A stretch of DNA of 64,000 nt from Streptomyces europaeiscabiei (GTDB taxonomy: Bacteria > Actinomycetota > Actinomycetes > Streptomycetales > Streptomycetaceae), in NCBI RefSeq assembly GCF_036346855.1, contig NZ_CP107841.1, positions 992,001-1,056,000 on the forward strand. Direction: 5' to 3'. The notes below the pieces were generated by a model that saw nothing but the letters and a program-made list of their open reading frames with translations, had not been told where the DNA came from and did not search any database. Positions within the stretch are counted from its first letter, which is position 1, and each line of letters begins with the position of its first letter. The translations under genes were made by a program, and so were the position numbers. Positions 40,442 through 48,660 of the stretch are shown here, one piece after another.

Positions 40442-43400
40442 ATGCCCTCGCTGAAGCATCTCGTCCGGGAGACCGGCCGTGTCGTGTGGTCGTGGCCGCC
40501 GACGGGGGCACGTCGGGGGCGGCGGATCGCCCGGCTCCTCAGGGCCGCGCTCAGTGTCAACGCGGTCTTCGTGCCGCTCGCCGCCGTGCTGACCGCGCTC
40601 GTCGTGACGGGCGTGGTCGACGAATTCTCCGGGAAGTGGTCCGTGGCGGGGTGGGTCACGCTCGTCGTGGCCGTGGTCCTGGTGCTGCTGACGGTCAGCC
40701 GACGCGGTTCGCGGCCGGTCCGGATCCTCTCGTTCAAGAACCTGGTCGCCGGGGACGACGTCGGTGAGCTGGACAAGGTCGCCGCGGGCTTCGCCGAGTT
40801 GCTGCACAGCGAGATCGAGCGGATCTCGGCGCTGGTCGTACAGGAGCCGTTCATCACGCCCGCCGATGTGCTCAACCCGGCCGGGGAGCGGGGCGAGAAG
40901 GTGCTGCGGTCGTCCGCGCGGGTGCCCTTCAAGTCCGGTGTCGCGGCGACCGGACTCCACGGTGACATCAAGGAGACCGAGATCGGCACGGTCGCCCTGG
41001 GCCCGCTCCAGCTCCAGGTGGGCACCGTGCTCACACTCGTGGAGCGCGCGTTCGGCCGCACCCTGCAGGGCTCGCTGGTGGAGGCGGACGGGGTCCTGCG
41101 GGTCGTCGCCTCACAGTCCGGTCATGGCGGGCGCACATGGTCCGCGCAGACCGACATCGCCGGCGCCGACGTACGCCGGGCCAGCGCGTCGCTCGCCCGG
41201 GAGCTGGCCCACCGCATCGAACTGGAGCGGCCCGGGGCCGCCGAGTCGGGTGCCGACGTCGACAGTTTCCAGCGTCTGGTGGACGGCCTGGAGAGCTACC
41301 AGCGGTTCCAGCGGGAGGGCCTGCTGCACCATCTCGACGCGGCGGAGGAGCACTTCCGCGCGGCTCTCTCACACAGCCCCGGCTATGCGGCCGCCTACCA
41401 CAACCTGGGCCTCGTCTATCGCGAGCAGCGCCGCATCCGCAGCGACATCGGGCTCCGGGCGTCGGCCGTGGTGCGCAGCGCGGCCACCCTCATGTGGCAG
41501 AAGGCGGTCGCCCTCGACCCGACCCTCGCCCCCGCCCGTATCCAACTCGCCCGGGCGGCCCTGGAACAGGCCGAGCACCCGGACGTGGACGACTCGAAAC
41601 GGGCCGAACTCCTCGGCCAGGCGGCCCAGTCGGCCCACAGTGCCCTGCGGCAGTCCTCCGGCGGCCATCCCATGGACGGCGCGCTCGCCTCGTACTGGCT
41701 CGGGGTGTCCCTGCTGCGGCAGGAGGCCCAACTGCAACGGGAGACGGGGCCGGATCAGCGGGCCGTGGAGGCACGGGCGGACGGCAAGGTCCGGGAAGCC
41801 CTCCCTCTCTTCCACCGCACCGAGCAGGATCTGATCGACGAACGGGCCCGCCGACTGGTCGAGGACGGTGACGAGGTCGCGGTACAGCCGTTGACGGAGC
41901 GGATCGCCCATGTGATCGCGATGCGCTCCGAATGCTGGTTCCGGCTGGCCCGGGGCGCGGACGACGGGCCGGGGCGCCGCGCACGCAAAAGGGCGGACCG
42001 GTACCTTCGTACAGCCATCCGCTGGGCCCCCGACATGGCCGAACTGCACGCGCTGCGGGGCCGCATGCTGCAGCAGCACGACAGCGAGGGCGCGCTCTTC
42101 GCGTGTCTGGAGGCGATCCAGCGGGACCCGCAGAACCATCACGTGGCGGTCCGGGACGTCGGCCTGTTCGCGGCCGCCTCCCCGCACGTCGACGGCACGC
42201 ACGAGCTGGCCACCGCCCTGTTCACCGTCGCCGCGCACCAACACCCCGACGACGCCGAGGCCTGGCTCCTGCTTGCCGTCAACCAGATGTTCTGGCGGGA
42301 CAACCGGACCGCCGCCCGGGCTCTCGCGGGCATGGCCCTGACCCTCGAGCCCGGCCGGGAGGACGTACGGCGGATCGTGAACGCGTACTGGCCGTCGCCC
42401 GACGGCTCCGACGGCTCCGACCGGAAGCCCTTCATCCTGCGCTGGGCGCGGGCCTGGGCCCATGCCCGGGAGGCGGAGCAGCACTTCGACGCGGTCGGTC
42501 TGCGAGAGGCGCTGGCCCAGATCGAGTCGCTGCGGTGCGCGCCGGGGGCGCACGTGCCCGAAGTCTCGCTGGCCGCACGGGAGATCGGGCTGCTGCACGG
42601 CTCGCTCGCCGGGCTGATCCTGCCCTCCGACCAGCAGCGTCACCACTGGGCGACGGCGGTCGAGGAGCTGACCAGGGCGGTCACCGAGGGTCTGCCCGCC
42701 GGGCTGGAGACGCCGCCGCAGTGGAACGTCGAACTGGGTGACGCGCACGCGGCTCTCGGCGACTCCCTGTCCGACGCGGAGCACCGGCAGTTCGCCGCGG
42801 GGAGCTACCGGCAGGCCGTCGGGCAGTACGACATCGTCCTCGACCGGCCGCCGAAGACCGTCTGTCCCCGCTATCGCTCGGGCCGCCGGGGCCAGGAGAG
42901 GCTGACGGAACTGTCCGCCGAGCCGCCCGACCTGCCCACGCGGGCCCGGGCCCTGGCCGGGCGCGCGGCGGTGTACGTCCGGCAGGGGCGGACGAGCGAT
43001 GCCGTGCGGGACTGCCGGGACGCGTTGAAGCTGGCGCCCCTGTACGCGTATCCCCGCTTCACCCTGGCGCGGCTGTACCGCGACCACCGGGCCCAGTACG
43101 ACCTCGCCGAGCAGACGCTGCTGCGGTTGATCGAACTCCTTCCGGCCGGGGAGCAACGGGATCTGGCCCGTCTGGAGCTGGCCGTCACCCATCGCGGGCA
43201 GGCGGAGACCTCGCAGGGCGACGAGCGCGCGGAACTCCTGGAGAGGGCGCGGGAGGAGTTGGTCGACGCCACGCGAGAGGCGTCGCTGAGCGCGGACCTG
43301 GACGCCCGGATGCACGAGGAGCTGGCCAACGTCCTCGATCTGCTGGGGCGTTGTGACGACGCGATCGTCGCGCTGCGCTCGATCGGCGCAACGGGCCGGC

Positions 43401-43951
43401 AGTCGGGCGCCGGCCGGCACCACGAGTGGATCGCCCATCTGATCGCCGGGCGTGAGCAGCCGTGGGAGGTGGAGCAGGAGCTTCTCGAGGCCCAGGACGC
43501 CTGCGCGGCCCGGCTGACCGAGTTCCGCGGCACGGACGAGGAACCTCCGCTGCGGGCCGCGCTGGTCATCCTCACCGCACGGCTCGCCATGTTCTACGCG
43601 GAGCAGGGCATCCGGCTCGACGAGGCACGTCTGTTGGCGGAGGGTGCCCTGCAGAGTGCGCGCCGGGTGCTGGAGCCGAGCCGGATGGCCGTGTGCGAGG
43701 ACGCCTGCGGATGGGTCGCCTTCCGGCAGGGGCGCCTCGACGAAGCCGTCGACCTCCTCCAGGACGCCGTCGAGCACTCCGGCGGCCACGCCCAACAGTG
43801 GGCGCATCTCGCCCGGGCCCTCGAAGGCCGCGACGACCCCGAGGGCATCGAGCGCGCCCGCGACATCTGGCAGCAGATCGCCGAACAGTTCCCCCACAGC
43901 GGCACGGCCGAACAGGCACGACGCCACCTCGACCTGCTGACACAGGGCTGA
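40442..43951 (+). CDS. Giant TPR-repeat membrane protein
   Basis: A 1169-residue protein. Two membrane helices near residues 35-57 and 66-84 (AVFVPLAAVLTALVVTGVV, WVTLVVAVVLVLLTVSRRG) anchor it. A domain of about 170 residues follows (ALVVQEPFITPADVLNPAGE, GTVALGPLQLQVGTVLTLVE) that I do not recognise. From about residue 280 to the end come helical TPR-like repeats (for example AALSHSPGYAAAYHNLGLVYRE; ALKLAPLYAYPRFTLARLYR; WVAFRQGRLDEAVDLLQDAV). The ATG at 40442 is best spaced from AAGAAGG; the GTG at 40436 is possible. It stands alone after the terpene operon. Its function is unknown; assembly of a protein complex at the membrane is only an inference. Confidence 0.8.
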   Translation: MPSLKHLVRETGRVVWSWPPTGARRGRRIARLLRAALSVNAVFVPLAAVLTALVVTGVVDEFSGKWSVAGWVTLVVAVVLVLLTVSRRGSRPVRILSFKNLVAGDDVGELDKVAAGFAELLHSEIERISALVVQEPFITPADVLNPAGERGEKVLRSSARVPFKSGVAATGLHGDIKETEIGTVALGPLQLQVGTVLTLVERAFGRTLQGSLVEADGVLRVVASQSGHGGRTWSAQTDIAGADVRRASASLARELAHRIELERPGAAESGADVDSFQRLVDGLESYQRFQREGLLHHLDAAEEHFRAALSHSPGYAAAYHNLGLVYREQRRIRSDIGLRASAVVRSAATLMWQKAVALDPTLAPARIQLARAALEQAEHPDVDDSKRAELLGQAAQSAHSALRQSSGGHPMDGALASYWLGVSLLRQEAQLQRETGPDQRAVEARADGKVREALPLFHRTEQDLIDERARRLVEDGDEVAVQPLTERIAHVIAMRSECWFRLARGADDGPGRRARKRADRYLRTAIRWAPDMAELHALRGRMLQQHDSEGALFACLEAIQRDPQNHHVAVRDVGLFAAASPHVDGTHELATALFTVAAHQHPDDAEAWLLLAVNQMFWRDNRTAARALAGMALTLEPGREDVRRIVNAYWPSPDGSDGSDRKPFILRWARAWAHAREAEQHFDAVGLREALAQIESLRCAPGAHVPEVSLAAREIGLLHGSLAGLILPSDQQRHHWATAVEELTRAVTEGLPAGLETPPQWNVELGDAHAALGDSLSDAEHRQFAAGSYRQAVGQYDIVLDRPPKTVCPRYRSGRRGQERLTELSAEPPDLPTRARALAGRAAVYVRQGRTSDAVRDCRDALKLAPLYAYPRFTLARLYRDHRAQYDLAEQTLLRLIELLPAGEQRDLARLELAVTHRGQAETSQGDERAELLERAREELVDATREASLSADLDARMHEELANVLDLLGRCDDAIVALRSIGATGRQSGAGRHHEWIAHLIAGREQPWEVEQELLEAQDACAARLTEFRGTDEEPPLRAALVILTARLAMFYAEQGIRLDEARLLAEGALQSARRVLEPSRMAVCEDACGWVAFRQGRLDEAVDLLQDAVEHSGGHAQQWAHLARALEGRDDPEGIERARDIWQQIAEQFPHSGTAEQARRHLDLLTQG

Positions 43952-44450
43952 GCGGCCGGCGGGCCCGTCAGCACGACACGACCTTCCTGTTTCCCCGACG
44001 AACTCCTGGCCGCGTCACCAGCGCGGCCACGACCCTGTCCCGGGGCGGGCGTCCTGCCCCTCGCCTCCCTCGGCGCGGGCCGGCTGCTCACCACGCTCGG
44101 ACCGCTCGGCTCGGACCTCGTCCTGACCGCCGTCTCACTCCTCCTCTCGCTCGCCGCCACCGCCGGCCCGGCCGTACGGCACTCGCCACCGCTGCCCGTT
44201 CGGCCTGCCAGTGCTGCGGCAGACAACGTTCGCCCATGGAGGAGCGGAGTCCGGTGCGTGCTCTCGGCGTGCCGACGGAGGGCCCTTGTGCCGGATGTAC
44301 TCGGGTCTTCGGCCGGTGCGGCGAGTGGGGCACCTCCCACGCCCTCAAGGCACGGGGGGAGCGTGCCGGGCGTCGCGACGGGGCGAACGTCGCCTGCGGC
44401 ACCACCAGTTCGGCGAACACGTCGCGGTGACGTCCGAGCCGCGCCCAGGG
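43952..44450. other. Intergenic region with MFS remnant
   Basis: About 500 bases between the convergent TPR protein gene and the peptidoglycan-binding protein gene. Apart from the MFS fragment at 43990-44200 I see no supported gene in it. Confidence 0.5.
43990..44200 (+). pseudogene. Remnant of an MFS transporter C-terminus
   Basis: Reading across frames gives FPDELLA, then RVTSAATTLSRG in a shifted frame, then GVLPLASLGAGRLLTTLGPL followed by SDLVLTAVSLLLSLAATAGP after a second shift. This is the usual order of the last two helices of an MFS exporter (PDELLARV... then LGG-type helices). No intact reading frame links them and no N-terminal part is present, so it is a decayed fragment. Confidence 0.55.
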
Positions 44451-45452
44451 TCACGGCTCCGACGTCTCCGATTCGAGCGAGGTGCGGGTCGCCTCGCCGT
44501 AGACGCCCGACTCGTCCTCCAGGAGGACACGGGTGAGCTGGTAGCCGCGGACCGCGCTCTGGACCTCCGGGTCGTAGTCGCCGTCGGCGTCAGCGTTGTA
44601 GAAGCCGATCTGGCGCAGGCGGAGCTGGAGTTCGGTGACCTCCGTCCCCCGGTCCCCGAGGCCGAGTACCGGCGGCTGCCCGGCGGTCGGGGGCGGCGCG
44701 GGGGCCGTCGTGACGGTGGCGTCGCTGTTGGACGGGGTCCTGGTCGAGGTGCCGGAGCCGGTGGGCGTGGCCGGGCTCTCGGTCGGGGTCGCCGTGGGCG
44801 AGGTGGAGGCGGTCTCGGACGGGGATGCCCCGGAGGCCGTGACGGACGGGGTCGCCGCCGACGGCGTCTTGGCACCGGCCGCCGCTTCCGGGAGCCCCGC
44901 CCTGATGTCTTCGGGGCCCGAACCGTCGCGCGAGGGGGCCTCGTACGAGAAGAGTCCGCCGATGATTCCCACCGTCACCAGGACGGCCGCCGCGACGGCG
45001 CCCACGGCCGCGCCCAGCACCGCCCTGCGCCGTCGGCGGCCGGCCCGGGCACGGTCGTCGGGAGGCTGTTCGTCGACGAAAGGCTGTTCGTCGAGGGGAG
45101 GTTGCTCGCCGGAGGGAGGTCGGTCACCGAGGAGGCTCTCGTCGTCGAAGGGAGCGGCCGGTGCGTGGTGCGGCTCGGCAGGGGTCGCCGTCGGCGCGTC
45201 GCCGTTTTCCGGGACACCCGGCTGCGGCTCGCGTTCGTCTGCCTGCGGGGCGGCGACCGGCTCGCTGTCGTCACCGACCTTCACGAACGGCCTTATGCGG
45301 ACCGGGTCGAAGTCCTCCGCCGCCTCGGCCTGCGCCGTACGGATGTCCCGATGAGCTTCTGACGCCAGGCGGCCGCAGGAGCAGGCCGGGGTACCGTCCG
45401 CCGCCCGGGGCGTACCGCATCGCGGACAGGCAGAGGCTGTCGGTTCACTCAC
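44451..45452 (-). CDS. Single-pass membrane protein with zinc ribbon and peptidoglycan-binding domain
   Basis: A 333-residue protein. The N-terminus has a zinc-ribbon pattern (CPRCG and, 14 residues on, CSCG), followed by an acidic Pro/Glu-rich cytoplasmic stretch. A basic RRRRR patch precedes a membrane helix at about 148-168 (VLGAAVGAVAAAVLVTVGII). A long Ser/Thr/Pro-rich extracytoplasmic linker then leads to a PG_binding_1 domain at the C-terminus (LGLGDRGTEVTELQLRLRQI, ADGDYDPEVQSAVRGYQ). The layout suggests a cell-wall sensor or tether; no kinase or catalytic domain is present. It is divergent from the phospholipase C-like gene. Confidence 0.83.
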   Translation of the reverse strand: MSEPTASACPRCGTPRAADGTPACSCGRLASEAHRDIRTAQAEAAEDFDPVRIRPFVKVGDDSEPVAAPQADEREPQPGVPENGDAPTATPAEPHHAPAAPFDDESLLGDRPPSGEQPPLDEQPFVDEQPPDDRARAGRRRRRAVLGAAVGAVAAAVLVTVGIIGGLFSYEAPSRDGSGPEDIRAGLPEAAAGAKTPSAATPSVTASGASPSETASTSPTATPTESPATPTGSGTSTRTPSNSDATVTTAPAPPPTAGQPPVLGLGDRGTEVTELQLRLRQIGFYNADADGDYDPEVQSAVRGYQLTRVLLEDESGVYGEATRTSLESETSEP

Positions 45453-45671
45453 GCTTGGACTCTCTTCGGACGGATTCCAGAGTTTAAACAGATCTTCTCC
45501 ACGGAATCCCCAAAACTTGCTTGAATCTCAAACTTTTCTCGGCCAAGTACCGTTCGGCGACGACGAGTTCGCGCTCGCGATGTCTTCATGTGACGGGGCT
45601 GGCGCGCGACCCCGTACTCGGTGTGTCATGCCTCTGACATCAACCCGGTTCGCCGGAGTGGAAGGAACCCC

Positions 45672-47069
45672 GTGAGCCTGTCCCGTCCCCATCCCCGTCC
45701 CCGCTCGCGCCCTCGCGCCCGTGCCCGCGCCCTGGGCGCGGTCGCCGTGCTCGCCCTGGGTGCGCCCGTCGCGTTCTCGGGGAGCGCCGCCGCGGCGGTC
45801 CCCGCGTACTCGGTCTATCTGCAGAACGTCGTCACCGGTCTCAACGCGGCGGACAGCAGCGGCACGGTCGCCGCGCACAACCCCAAGGGCAACGAGGACC
45901 ACCAGCAGTGGACTCCGGTCGCCGTCGGCGGCGGCCACCAGTTGCGCAACGCCGACGAGTCGGGGATCTGCCTCGGGCGCAGCGGCACCTCGGCAGTGAC
46001 CGCGGCCTGCGGCGCGGACGGCACCACGTGGACGATCGCCGAGGCCACGAACAGCGCGTACACGATCGGCGTGCCCGGCACCTCGCAGTACCTGACGGGC
46101 ACCTCCGCCGACTCCTCCCTCGTGCAGATCGGGTCGAGCGGCGAGCACGCCCGCTGGTACCTGACACCGGTCACCCACGCCACGACGGCCATGCCGTCCG
46201 CCGACACCCGCACCTTCGACCAGGTCTCGTTCCTCACCTCGCACAACGCCTACGCCAACGGCGTCGACGGCAACTTCGCCTCGTTCCCCGTCAGTCTCCT
46301 CCCCAACCAGTCGCGTGGTCTCAGCCGGCAACTGACGGACGGTGTGCGGGGGTTCATGCTGGACGCGTACACCGTGTCGGGGCAGGCGATGCTCTGTCAC
46401 AACAGCTGTGACGGGGTCGGCAGTCCGGTTCCGCTGGCCACCGACCTGCAGCGCATGGTCGACTTCCTCAAGGCCAACCCCGGTCAGTTCGTGACCGTCT
46501 TCCTGGAGGACTACACCTCCTCCGACGTCCTGAAGTCGTCGCTGGCCTCCGTCACCGGTCTGTCCGACGTGCTGTACCGGCCCGACCAGGAGGGCGTGGC
46601 GACGGCCGGCTGGCCGAAGATGGCGGACCTCGCCGCGCGGGGCAAGCAGTTGCTGATCTTCAGCGACCGCACGCGCGCGAGCGACGTCTCCGCCGGCCAC
46701 GCCACCCGGAACACCTTCGGGGTGATGTACCAGCGCGAGTGGACCGTGGAGAACTACTGGTCCATGGGCGGTGGGCTCGGTGGCTCCGACTGGTCCTGCT
46801 ACAGCCGCTGGGGCACGAGCAGACCGCTCACCACGGACTCGACCGCCTTCCAGCCGCTGTTCGTCATGAACCACTTCCGCGACTACACGATCAGCGGCAC
46901 GGCCGAGACGGACAACGCCAAGCTCCTCAACCGCGCGCAGAACTTCTGCACTCCGGCCGCGCGCAAGAAGCCCAACTACCTCGCGGTGGACCGCTACGAG
47001 CTGGGCTCGCCGTCACCGCTCACGACGGTGGGGAACCTCAACACGTACGTCCTCACGGCGGGCCAGTAG
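45672..47069 (+). CDS. Secreted phosphatidylinositol-specific phospholipase C X-domain protein
   Basis: A 465-residue exported protein. The signal peptide is very Arg-rich at its start and ends near SGSAAAA. Residues about 45-160 form a ricin-type lectin-like or beta-trefoil part (YLQNVVTGLNAADS, DHQQWTPVAVGGGHQLRN). The PI-PLC X-like domain follows with catalytic His in FLTSHNAYANGVDG and in MLCHNSCDGVGSPV, plus FVTVFLEDYTSSDVL and DRTRASDVSAGH. This matches actinobacterial PLCXD-like proteins. The start is a GTG after GGAAGGAA. A low-GC stretch around 45480-45540 may hold its promoter. Confidence 0.87.
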   Translation: MSLSRPHPRPRSRPRARARALGAVAVLALGAPVAFSGSAAAAVPAYSVYLQNVVTGLNAADSSGTVAAHNPKGNEDHQQWTPVAVGGGHQLRNADESGICLGRSGTSAVTAACGADGTTWTIAEATNSAYTIGVPGTSQYLTGTSADSSLVQIGSSGEHARWYLTPVTHATTAMPSADTRTFDQVSFLTSHNAYANGVDGNFASFPVSLLPNQSRGLSRQLTDGVRGFMLDAYTVSGQAMLCHNSCDGVGSPVPLATDLQRMVDFLKANPGQFVTVFLEDYTSSDVLKSSLASVTGLSDVLYRPDQEGVATAGWPKMADLAARGKQLLIFSDRTRASDVSAGHATRNTFGVMYQREWTVENYWSMGGGLGGSDWSCYSRWGTSRPLTTDSTAFQPLFVMNHFRDYTISGTAETDNAKLLNRAQNFCTPAARKKPNYLAVDRYELGSPSPLTTVGNLNTYVLTAGQ

Positions 47070-47384
47070 GCGTCGCCCCGGCAGACGGCCGTTCAGCAGC
47101 GGACGGCCGTCCGCCGACCGTCGCCGTGCCAGCTGCGCGCCCATCCTGCGGGGCGCCGTGCGTATGCCCCGCAGGACGGGCAGCTGGCTCGGGGACAACC
47201 TCGCTCGCTCCCCGCCGCCCGCGATCAGGGCGTTGACCGAAGCCATCGGGTCACCGCCGACCGACCGGGCCACCAACGCGCCGACCACCAGCGGCAACAG
47301 CACCACCGCGAGGGCCGAACCGGTGGCGGTGGCCGTGGCGGTGACGTTCCGGAGGGGGCGCGGGCGCGAAGGGTGCGTGTCCAT
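47013..47384 (-). CDS. Small membrane protein, doubtful
   Basis: A 123-residue minus-strand frame with one good hydrophobic segment (ATGSALAVVLLPLVVGALVA) after a Pro/Arg-rich start, then a basic tail without recognisable features. No clear ribosome binding site precedes the ATG, and its last 57 bases overlap the phospholipase gene on the other strand. It may be a real small protein with a shorter true end, or a decayed gene. The 385 bases at 47070-47454 contain nothing else I can support. Confidence 0.3.
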   Translation of the reverse strand: MDTHPSRPRPLRNVTATATATGSALAVVLLPLVVGALVARSVGGDPMASVNALIAGGGERARLSPSQLPVLRGIRTAPRRMGAQLARRRSADGRPLLNGRLPGRRLLARREDVRVEVPHRRER

Positions 47385-47454
47385 GACGACAGTGGACCAG
47401 CGGCCCGTGGTGCGGTGCATCGGGCCACATACTCAGTCGCCCCGGCCGAAGTAC

Positions 47455-48660
47455 TCAGGCCGCCGCCACGGCCTCCCGCTCCCCCGCCTCCCGCTTCCCC
47501 GCCTCCCGGTGGATCGGCGTCCCCGACCCGGTCAGTGGTACGCCCGTGCCGCCACGCCGGGCCGCGACGATCTCCGCCGCGATGGACAGGGCGGTCTCCT
47601 CGGGAGTACGGGCGCCGAGGTCGAGCCCGATCGGGGACCTGAGCCGGGCCAACTCGCGCTCGGTGAGGCCGACTTCGCGCAACCGCCGGTCGCGGTCGGC
47701 GTGCGTGCGGCGGGAGCCCATCGCACCCACGAACGCGACCGGCATCCGCAGGGCCGTCGTCAGCAGCGGGATGTCGAACTTGGCGTCGTGGGTGAGCACG
47801 CACAGGACCGTACGACTGTCCGTCCCGGTGCGCCGGAGGTAGCGGTGCGGCCAGTCCACCACGAGCTCGTCGGCCTCGGGGAAGCGAGCCCGTGTGGCGA
47901 AGACCGGCCGGGCGTCGCACACGGTGACGTGATAGCCGAGGAACTTGCCCGCGCGCACCAGCGCCGCCGCGAAGTCGATCGCCCCGAACACGATCATGCG
48001 GGGAGGCGGCACCCGTGTCTCCACGAGGAGGGTGAGGCCGCCGGGGCAGTGTGATCCGTCCGCAGAGAGTTCGATCGTGCCCGTGCGTCCGCTGTCCAGC
48101 ATGGCCAGGGCCTCGGCGACGGCCGCCCGGTCCAGGTCGGGGTGCCCTCCGAGACCGCCTTCGTAGCCGCCGTCACGCACCCCGTCGTACGAACCGTCAC
48201 GCCCCCCGCCGTACTCCCCGTCGGCGCGCACGAGCAGGGCCTGCCCGAGGAGTTCGGCCGGGCCCCGGACGACGCGGGCGACGGCGGTCGGTTCGCCCCG
48301 GGCGGCGGCCGACAGCGCGGCGTGCAGTACCGCTCGGGCCGGTGACCCGGCGGTGACGGGGGTGACCAGGATGTCGATGACACCGCCGCAGGTCAGGCCT
48401 ACGGCGAAGGCGTCCTCGTCGCTGTAGCCGAAGCGCTGGAGCACGGTCTCACCGTCTGCCAGCGCCTGTTGGCACAGCTCGTACACCGCGCCCTCGACGC
48501 ACCCTCCCGAGACCGAACCGACGGCCGCGCCCCGGCTGTCGACGGCCAGGGCCGCGCCGGGGCCGCGCGGGGCGCTGCCGCTCACCGCCACGACGGTGGC
48601 GACGGCGAAGTCCCGGCCCTCCTCGGCCCACGCGCTCAGATCAGTGGCCGCGTCAAGCAT
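47455..48660 (-). CDS. xdhC: XdhC/CoxI family molybdenum hydroxylase maturation factor
   Basis: A 401-residue protein that in characterised systems binds molybdenum cofactor and helps its sulfuration and insertion. The N-terminal XdhC domain reads VSGSAPRGPGAALAVDSRGA and SVSGGCVEGAVYE; the C-terminal Rossmann part has PRMIVFGAIDFAAALVRAGK, VCVLTHDAKFDIPLL and FVGAMGSRRTHADR. Residues about 149-172 are an odd Gly/Asp/Tyr-rich repetitive insert. It overlaps the end of the Mo-subunit gene by eight bases and is the last gene of the operon. Confidence 0.92.
   Translation of the reverse strand: MLDAATDLSAWAEEGRDFAVATVVAVSGSAPRGPGAALAVDSRGAAVGSVSGGCVEGAVYELCQQALADGETVLQRFGYSDEDAFAVGLTCGGVIDILVTPVTAGSPARAVLHAALSAAARGEPTAVARVVRGPAELLGQALLVRADGEYGGGRDGSYDGVRDGGYEGGLGGHPDLDRAAVAEALAMLDSGRTGTIELSADGSHCPGGLTLLVETRVPPPRMIVFGAIDFAAALVRAGKFLGYHVTVCDARPVFATRARFPEADELVVDWPHRYLRRTGTDSRTVLCVLTHDAKFDIPLLTTALRMPVAFVGAMGSRRTHADRDRRLREVGLTERELARLRSPIGLDLGARTPEETALSIAAEIVAARRGGTGVPLTGSGTPIHREAGKREAGEREAVAAA

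Noticed and set aside
44088..44420. A 110-codon minus-strand frame in the gap after the TPR gene
   Set aside because: Composition is Arg/Pro-rich with no recognisable motif and it overlaps the MFS remnant on the plus strand; likely a shadow.
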